This document shows, in pieces, positions 58,628 through 64,000 of a stretch of DNA of 64,000 nt (positions are counted from its first letter, which is position 1; the number at the start of each line of letters is the position of its first letter). Position numbers and translations under genes: made by a program. The stretch covers positions 558,001-622,000 of the forward strand of contig JAHBXI010000001.1 in NCBI GenBank assembly GCA_019636515.1, written 5' to 3'. Below the pieces are notes generated by a model, which ran no database searches, had not been told where the DNA came from, and saw only the letters and a program-made list of their open reading frames with translations. The DNA comes from Phycisphaeraceae bacterium (lineage in GTDB: Bacteria > Planctomycetota > Phycisphaerae > Phycisphaerales > UBA1924).

Positions 58628-59039
58628 TGGATCGCCGATCCGCGACGGGACCGCCGGCACGGGCGGCGCTTGGCACTCCGGTGGCCCACGCCGCCCCGGA
58701 GTACGCCGCGATCTTGGTTGGACGCCCCGGGTGGGACGCCCGCCATCGTGACTGACCAGTGGATGATGCGACCCGCTCTGGGACCGCATCCCGTGAACGC
58801 GTTGAGTGTTCCGGTTCGGATTGTCCCGGTGAGGATGGAATTCGCCAGGGCCGCTTGCGGCACTCTCGCTCTCTTCGTTTGCGTGAGATCGTCAGTCCGC
58901 GGCCGCGCGTGAAATCCCCCGCTCATGTCGAGCGGGAGGTCGGCGAACTTACGGTTCAAAGGTGAGGGAACATCCGGCGGCCCGGCGGGCCGAAAGCGTC
59001 CCGGCGTGCCGACGCGCCAAGCCACCAAAGAGCCAGACA
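58628..59039. other. intergenic region between small protein gene and rplI
   Basis: 412 bases between two convergent genes. Two hairpins are visible: an imperfect one at 58765-58790 (GATGCG with CGCATC, plus an inner CCC/GGG) and CCCGCTC (58918-58924) with GAGCGGG (58930-58936). The second is about 100 bases past the rplI stop on the minus strand and could terminate rplI, though without a clean T-run. No coding frame was convincing. Confidence 0.45.
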
Positions 59040-59873
59040 TCAGCGGCGGCGGTCGCCCTTCTCGCGAGCGGGTCGCAGCCCGAAGTCAAACGACTGCTCG
59101 CTGGGCCTGGACCACTTGCTGCCGCCCTTGTCGGATCCCTTCTCGGAAGATTTCTCCGTGGACTTGCCCTCGGCGGTCCTGTCCTTGGGAGCCTTCTTTT
59201 CCTTCTTCTCGGCCTTCCGGGCAACCTCGGGCTTCGATTCGCCGGCCGCGAGTTCGCCCGGGGAATCGGATTTCCGGTCGGGCTTCCTGTCCGCGGACCT
59301 GGCCTTGCCCTCGGGGCGAGCCTCTCCGATCGCTTCAACCTTCTCCCCGACCGCCGGCTCCACGGCCGCCGCGACGGCATCGTCATGGCTGTCCCCGCCT
59401 CGCGAGAACTCGAGTTTCCGATCCGCCACCACCCACAACTTGATCGTCGCGTCAAGATCGCTGTCGAGTTTGATGTGGATGTCGTACGTGTCGACTCGCT
59501 TGATGACCTGGCTGAGCCTCACGTCCCGCGGCTTGACCGCGTGCCCAATCGCGACCAGAGCGTCGGCGATTTCGTGCTGCGTCACCGCGGCGTACAGGAT
59601 CCCCTGGTCGTTGCACGAGCGAGTCAGGTGGACTTCCACACCGACCAGTTTTTCGCTCAGCGCCTCGCGGAGTTTGCGCTGCTCGGCAAGCATCCGCTCC
59701 GCCTCGGCCCGCTTGACCGCCAGAGCCTTGATTCGATCCTCGCTCGGCTCGGTCGCCAGGTTCCGCGGCAGCAGGTAGTTCCTCGCATACCCCGTGCGCA
59801 CGTTGACCACGTCCCCGACGATCCCCAGGGCCTCGACGTTCTCGGTCAACAGGAGTTTCAGGTTCCGTGCCAT
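59040..59873 (-). CDS. rplI: 50S ribosomal protein L9 with charged C-terminal extension
   Basis: A 277-residue L9. It binds 23S rRNA near the L1 stalk and helps keep reading frame. The N-terminal domain is typical: KLLLTENVEALGIVGDVVNV, RTGYARNYLLPRNLA. The connecting helix (AEAERMLAEQRKLREALSEK) and the C-terminal rRNA-binding domain (GILYAAVTQHEIADAL, IKRVDTYDIHIKLD) follow to about residue 150. Usual L9 ends there; this one continues for 120 residues rich in Lys, Glu, Ser and Asp (for example KAEKKEKKAPKDRTAEGKST). ATG 59873 is used. The neighbours rpsF and rpsR, often adjacent elsewhere, are not in this window; ssb is about 2 kb upstream. Confidence 0.96.
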   Translation of the reverse strand: MARNLKLLLTENVEALGIVGDVVNVRTGYARNYLLPRNLATEPSEDRIKALAVKRAEAERMLAEQRKLREALSEKLVGVEVHLTRSCNDQGILYAAVTQHEIADALVAIGHAVKPRDVRLSQVIKRVDTYDIHIKLDSDLDATIKLWVVADRKLEFSRGGDSHDDAVAAAVEPAVGEKVEAIGEARPEGKARSADRKPDRKSDSPGELAAGESKPEVARKAEKKEKKAPKDRTAEGKSTEKSSEKGSDKGGSKWSRPSEQSFDFGLRPAREKGDRRR

Positions 59874-60081
59874 ATCGACGCTGTCCTTTCCGCCCGGAGG
59901 CGTTCACCTCGGGCAAGAGAGTTAGGAGCCGCACGCCGCCAGAAAGCCAAGTGGCATACGCGGGAAACGGCCCCAACTGGTTTTGTGCCCGCGCCGCGAC
60001 CGGCGCGGCGGGTCCGAAGGATAGACCGGCGCCACGCCGCGGTCGACCCTCGGCAAGCCCGCCCCCACGCCGCGGATCCGC

Positions 60082-61794
60082 TCAGCAACCGGCCTCGAAG
60101 GCCGTTATGAACATCGAGAAATCATCGGTATCGACAAAGCCGGACCGGTCGAAATCGGCCCGCAGGTCCCCGGCCATGTACAGTTCGAAGAACACCGTGA
60201 AATCCAGCGCGTCCGCGAAGCCAGACCCGTCCACGTCAACCGGGCAGCACACCCGCGACTCCTCCAGCGAGGCCCCGGGAAGGAGCACGCCGTGATTGGC
60301 GTTGCCGCTGGAGTCTCTCACGGGGTTGCTCGTGTCGTTGAACACATAGGCCGCCGCCGACCCCAGGGTCGTCGCCGCATGTCCCGAAGCAAAACTCGCC
60401 GCCACCTGCGCGGCCGTCCGCGCCTTGTTCCAGATCACCACGTCGTCGATGCGGCCGTTGAACGGCTCGGCCACCGGCACCCCGTTCTGCGTCACCCGCC
60501 CGATCGACAGCGGCCAGTCCGTCGGGGCGATCGTCCGGCCCTTGATCGGCGTCCCGTCCGACAACTTCGTGGTCGATGACTTCAGGACCCCGTCCACGTA
60601 CAACTTCAGTTCGCCGATATCCGTCGTCTCTACCGTCATCGCCACGTGCGTCCAGCGCTCCGGCTGCCCCGTCCCGGTGACCACGAACGCGTACTTGCAC
60701 CCCGCCGACGACGAGAACGTCACCTGCGCGATGCAGAACGGCACCGGGAAGATCGCCTGCCCGTCGTACTCGATCAGCCACGAGTGGTTCGTACACCAGT
60801 CCCTGGCTCCCTTGGCGATCAGGACCGGGTTCGTGTTGTTCTTCGAAGGATTGAACCACATCTCGACCGTCAGCGCGGTGGTCGGCCGCAGCGTCGCGCT
60901 GTCGGGCACCACCGCGACGCCACCCTCCACCGCCAACTCAAACCCCTCCGCGGGGCGGCACACCGGATCGATCCGCACCGGGACTTCCTCGGTGACCACC
61001 GTTGCGCAAGGGCCGGTCGCCCGCACGCTGTAGTACCCGGTATCCTCGTACGAGGCGTTCATGATCCGAAGCAGGCGAGTCGAGGAACCGCTGATCCGCT
61101 CGGTATCCCCAATCGCCACCCCGTCACGATACCACCGATACCCGGTGACGTAACCCGTCGTCACCACCGACAGCGTCACGCTATTGCCCGCCACCGCGGT
61201 CACGGGCTGGGGCTGGGTGAGGATCGTCGCGCACCCCCCGCGATCGCCCGCCACGATCGGCTTTCCCGGCGTCAGTTCGAGGCCGCACTCGAGCACGCGG
61301 AAACTCTCGTGCGAACCCGTCTGGTTCTCCACCAGGATCCAGCCATACCGCGGGCCGTCGGCACCTTCGACCCGGACCGCGAGATACTTCGCGCCCGGCT
61401 GCTTCCAATCGCCGTGCGTGTACGTGACCACGCCGTCGCACAGGAAATCCATGCCGTAGAGAAGGCACCCCGTCGGCTTGTACATGAACGCCGGGCCTAC
61501 CACGTCGCCCGCGACAAGCCCACGCACGTAGTTGTTGGAGTACGTCGCGATGAACGCCATGTCCACCGCCGTCCCGAAGTACACCGACGCGTACTCCTGG
61601 ACGGGCATGATCTCGCACTCGGCGTAGTACCGCGCGAAGACCTCCGCGATCCCGTCCAGGTCCATGTCGATCGAGACCTTGGTGAAATCCTTCGTGACCA
61701 CCAGGCCGCCAAGATCCTGAAACATCACCTGGCCACCGGCCGCGCCGCTGACCAAGGCCGCGCACGCCGCGACAACTGTCCGAACATATCGCAT
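60082..61794 (-). CDS. secreted protein with Ig-like, LamG-like and dockerin-like domains
   Basis: A 570-residue exported protein. A signal peptide (VVAACAALVSGAAGGQ) starts from ATG 61794. The first 170 residues are a domain I do not recognise. An Ig-like domain follows (TQPQPVTAVAGNSVTLSV ... ASYEDTGYYSVRATG). Then comes a concanavalin-like LamG domain, with LTVEMWFNPSKN, RWTHVAMTVET, LKLYVDGVLKSS and NGRIDDVVIWNKA. The last 60 residues carry two DxDxSG loops (DVDGSGFADALDF and DFDRSGFVDTDDF), the dockerin-like module shared with the M14 peptidase. No catalytic residues are evident; a surface binding or adhesive role is likely. Confidence 0.88.
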   Translation of the reverse strand: MRYVRTVVAACAALVSGAAGGQVMFQDLGGLVVTKDFTKVSIDMDLDGIAEVFARYYAECEIMPVQEYASVYFGTAVDMAFIATYSNNYVRGLVAGDVVGPAFMYKPTGCLLYGMDFLCDGVVTYTHGDWKQPGAKYLAVRVEGADGPRYGWILVENQTGSHESFRVLECGLELTPGKPIVAGDRGGCATILTQPQPVTAVAGNSVTLSVVTTGYVTGYRWYRDGVAIGDTERISGSSTRLLRIMNASYEDTGYYSVRATGPCATVVTEEVPVRIDPVCRPAEGFELAVEGGVAVVPDSATLRPTTALTVEMWFNPSKNNTNPVLIAKGARDWCTNHSWLIEYDGQAIFPVPFCIAQVTFSSSAGCKYAFVVTGTGQPERWTHVAMTVETTDIGELKLYVDGVLKSSTTKLSDGTPIKGRTIAPTDWPLSIGRVTQNGVPVAEPFNGRIDDVVIWNKARTAAQVAASFASGHAATTLGSAAAYVFNDTSNPVRDSSGNANHGVLLPGASLEESRVCCPVDVDGSGFADALDFTVFFELYMAGDLRADFDRSGFVDTDDFSMFITAFEAGC

Positions 61795-61993
61795 GCTCTT
61801 TGTTTTCCCTTGACCGTCGAAACAGGGGCCGCGCCTGCTCCGCCACGAGCGAAGCCTCACCCTCCCCGACGCGGGAAGCGGGATTCTAATCGAAATGCCT
61901 ACGAAGGAATATAGAGTGAGAGGATATTTTCGGACCGGATCAATAAGCGACCAACGAGTCCTATTCGCCCTCCCGCCCGGGGAAGCCCCTCAC

Positions 61994-62485
61994 TCAGAAC
62001 GGGATGTCATCCTCCCCGATCGGTGAGCCGCCATCCGTTCCAGGGCCGACCGGCGCCGATGGTGGGCGAGCGCCGCCCCCGCCGCTCCCTCGGGAGTACG
62101 GCCGGCTGGAGCCCCCTTCGCCCTCTCCACCACCCCCACCACCCCCGCGACCCTGGCCGGAATCGACAAACTGGAAGTTCTCCACCACCACACGCAGTTT
62201 GGAGAACTTCTGGCCCTCTTTTTCCCACTGGTCCAGTTTCAAACGCCCCTCGATGAACACCGGGCGCCCCTTCGACAGATACTGGCACATCAACTCGGCC
62301 GTCTTCCCCCACGCCTCGCAGTCCACGAACGTCGTCTCCTCCCGCTGCTCACCATCGGGGGAACGCCACCGACGGTTCACCGCCAGGCCGATGCTCGCCA
62401 CCGCCTGATTCCCAGATGTGTGCCGCAGTTCAGGATCCCGCGTGAGGTTGCCGAGCAAAATGACCTTGTTGAAATTACCCGCCAT
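61994..62485 (-). CDS. ssb: single-stranded DNA-binding protein
   Basis: A 163-residue SSB that coats single-stranded DNA in replication, repair and recombination. The OB fold starts AGNFNKVILLGNLTRDPELR and includes WGKTAELMCQYLSKGRPVFI and FIEGRLKLDQWEK. A Gly-rich linker follows, and the C-terminus is the acidic tip GEDDIPF used to bind partner proteins. ATG 62485 is chosen because it opens the OB fold; the frame upstream to 62650 lacks coding character. It lies downstream of atpG on the same strand with a 171-base gap. Confidence 0.96.
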   Translation of the reverse strand: MAGNFNKVILLGNLTRDPELRHTSGNQAVASIGLAVNRRWRSPDGEQREETTFVDCEAWGKTAELMCQYLSKGRPVFIEGRLKLDQWEKEGQKFSKLRVVVENFQFVDSGQGRGGGGGGGEGEGGSSRPYSRGSGGGGARPPSAPVGPGTDGGSPIGEDDIPF

Positions 62486-62656
62486 GGGCGTGACTCCGGA
62501 GTGAGAATGACCCCGCCGACTGGACGCGCGCGCGGCCACGCCGGTCGCGCCACCATAGCACGGGAGTTCGAAAAATTCCTGACGAACACCAACCGACAGG
62601 CACGCCCTTCGTGAGGGAGGAAGCCCTCCCCGTGATCCAGGCGGAAACACCGGACG

Positions 62657-63535
62657 CTACGCCAGCGCCGCCGCCCCGGAGATGATCTCCGTCAGTTCCG
62701 TGGTGATCTGCGCCTGGCGAGCACGGTTGTAGATCCGCGTGTACCGCTTGCCGGCCTTGCCCGCGTTGTCCGTGGCCGACTTCATCGCCACCATGCGCGC
62801 CACGTGCTCGGACACCACCGCGTCGTTGAACGACTGGAACAGCGTGGCCTTCACCGCCGCCGGGAGCAGGTGATTGAGCAGTTCCCCGGCGTCAGGGCTG
62901 AACTCGTAGACCGGGTCATACCCCTTCTCCGGCGAATCCACCTGCCGAGCGGGGGGCTTGAACGGGAGCAACTGCAGCGTCTCGGGCATCTGCCGGGCCG
63001 CCGACAGATACTTCATGAACACCACCCGCACCGACTTGATCTGCCCCGCGGAGAAACGGTCGATGTATTCCTGCGCCAGCGCCTCGACTTTTTCGTACGT
63101 CACCTTGTCGCCAAACTGCGAGTGCTGCCTGGAGACCGGGATTCTGTTGAACTTCAGGAACCCGGCCCCCTTCTTTCCCACCAGTTCGATCTCGCCGTCA
63201 CGCAAACCCGGGTTGCCGCGAAGCAGAGCCATCGACGCTCGCAGCACCGACCCGTTGTACGGGCCGCACAACCCACGGTCGCTGGTTATGATCAGCGTCA
63301 GGTCCCTGGCTCCCTCGGCCTGCGTCCCATTCACCAGAGGGTGCGAGACGTCGCCGGTACCCGACGACAACTCCCCCACCAGGGAGAACAGCGCCGCGCT
63401 GTACGGCTTGCTCGCCATCGCCGCCTGCTGCGAGCGGGCGAACTTGCTCGTGGCGATCATCTGCATCGTCTTGGTGATCCGGCGGATGTTGCCGACCGCC
63501 TTGATGCGCTTCTTGATCTCGCGGGTCTTGGCCAT
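62657..63535 (-). CDS. atpG: F-type ATP synthase gamma subunit
   Basis: A 292-residue gamma subunit, the central rotor shaft of F1. The N-terminal helix TREIKKRIKAVGNIRRITKT and MQMIATSKFARSQQA are diagnostic, and TSDRGLCGPYNGSVLRAS is the conserved middle motif. The C-terminal helix ARMVAMKSATDNAGKAG and RARQAQITTELTEIISGA is intact. ATG 63535 matches the family start; the frame upstream to 63892 is antisense to the next gene. Normally atpG lies between atpA and atpD, but here ssb is downstream and a divergent secreted-protein gene upstream, so the gene is separated from the other subunits. Confidence 0.96.
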   Translation of the reverse strand: MAKTREIKKRIKAVGNIRRITKTMQMIATSKFARSQQAAMASKPYSAALFSLVGELSSGTGDVSHPLVNGTQAEGARDLTLIITSDRGLCGPYNGSVLRASMALLRGNPGLRDGEIELVGKKGAGFLKFNRIPVSRQHSQFGDKVTYEKVEALAQEYIDRFSAGQIKSVRVVFMKYLSAARQMPETLQLLPFKPPARQVDSPEKGYDPVYEFSPDAGELLNHLLPAAVKATLFQSFNDAVVSEHVARMVAMKSATDNAGKAGKRYTRIYNRARQAQITTELTEIISGAAALA

Positions 63536-63780
63536 AGGGTCGGAACAATAGGCTTTCCCGGGCGTCAAATCCCCGCCCGGAACCCCGTGCCCGTTCGCTC
63601 CCACGCCCGCCACACGATGAAAAACGACCGATGACTCTCGCCGGGCCCCCCTCCGCGATTCCATCGCCGGGGCTCGCACGCCACCGGTACCACCACGCTT
63701 CCTCCAACCGCCCACCGAACCACCGGGCATACCCTCGCTCGATCTCCCCGACCACCGACCACCAATCCACCCGGATCGCC

Positions 63781-64000
63781 ATGAAAAGCAGCCCACGCCG
63801 CCACTTCCCCTTTGCCGCGCTTCTCGTCGTGGCCGTCGCCATCCTCCATCACGGCGCCCACGCGGCCGCCTCTGAACCACCACCGTTCTCACCCACCCAC
63901 GGCGTCCAGACCGACAACCCCGCCCTGGCCGAGAGACTCGCCCGACTGTGCGAGGATCTCGAACGCAAGCGCCTCGATCAGCACATCCCCTCGATGGCCC
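63781..64000 (+). CDS. secreted protein, 5' part (runs off window end)
   Basis: A gene starting at ATG 63781 and still open at base 64000; about 73 residues are visible. The N-terminus is a signal peptide (basic start, then FAALLVVAVAILHHGAHA). The mature start contains LAERLARLCEDLERKRLDQH followed by IPSMA. That last stretch resembles the N-terminus of serine-hydrolase/beta-lactamase-like proteins (class C fold), which usually continue with a short strand after IPSMA. The catalytic SxxK motif is beyond the window, so the family is an inference. It is divergent from atpG. Confidence 0.55.
   Translation, partial: MKSSPRRHFPFAALLVVAVAILHHGAHAAASEPPPFSPTHGVQTDNPALAERLARLCEDLERKRLDQHIPSMA

Overview
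This is a GC-rich bacterial chromosome segment with strong third-position GC bias, frequent GTG/TTG starts and many 4-base stop/start overlaps. Several traits point to the Planctomycetota, most likely a Phycisphaerae-type member. Two secreted proteins end in dockerin-like EF-hand modules. Two proteins carry a C..C.Y.L.G..CPEC zinc-ribbon motif. There is an ECF sigma factor beside a membrane Ser/Thr kinase, and a large SPFH/ABC-2 cluster. This placement is inferred from gene content and family knowledge; no rRNA, tRNA, CRISPR array, transposon or phage gene was seen.

Layout. 1-4.1 kb: the end of an alpha/beta hydrolase, an aldehyde dehydrogenase, then aroB and rsfS on the minus strand. 4.1-13.3 kb: a surface-polysaccharide locus with a GT2 glycosyltransferase, a HAD-type protein, a WsaF-like rhamnosyltransferase, a methyltransferase fused to a coiled coil, a Wzt-type ABC ATPase with a C-terminal sugar-binding region, and the Wzm permease. 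13.4-21.9 kb: secreted M14 carboxypeptidase, gamma-glutamyltransferase lipoprotein, zinc-ribbon protein, GH172 (DUF2961) protein and a polytopic membrane protein. 21.9-33.6 kb: ArnT-like glycosyltransferase, mutL, membrane zinc-ribbon protein, coiled-coil protein, ECF sigma factor, Ser/Thr kinase, M20 dipeptidase and a small PspB-like membrane protein. 33.6-42.5 kb: a gatase-like membrane protein followed by an ABC ATPase, two very small genes, prolyl oligopeptidase with a strong terminator, and an AstD-like dehydrogenase. 42.6-45.2 kb: mreBCD.

45.3-58.1 kb is the most distinctive region. A seven-gene minus-strand operon encodes three SPFH/prohibitin-type proteins (the first fused to six extra membrane segments), an ABC-2 ATPase with a repeat-bearing tail, its large permease, an unknown anchored helical protein and a DinB-fold protein. 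A further ABC-2 permease is divergent across a 730-base intergenic region containing a perfect 12-bp hairpin. I read this as a membrane-microdomain-associated ABC system of unknown substrate, and it is the best candidate here for an undescribed system.

58.1-64 kb holds a small anchored protein, rplI with a long charged tail, a secreted Ig/LamG/dockerin-like protein, ssb, an atpG separated from other ATP synthase genes, and the start of a secreted protein running off the edge. Start codons were chosen from visible Shine-Dalgarno sequences, family N-termini and spacing; where these disagree the entry says so.
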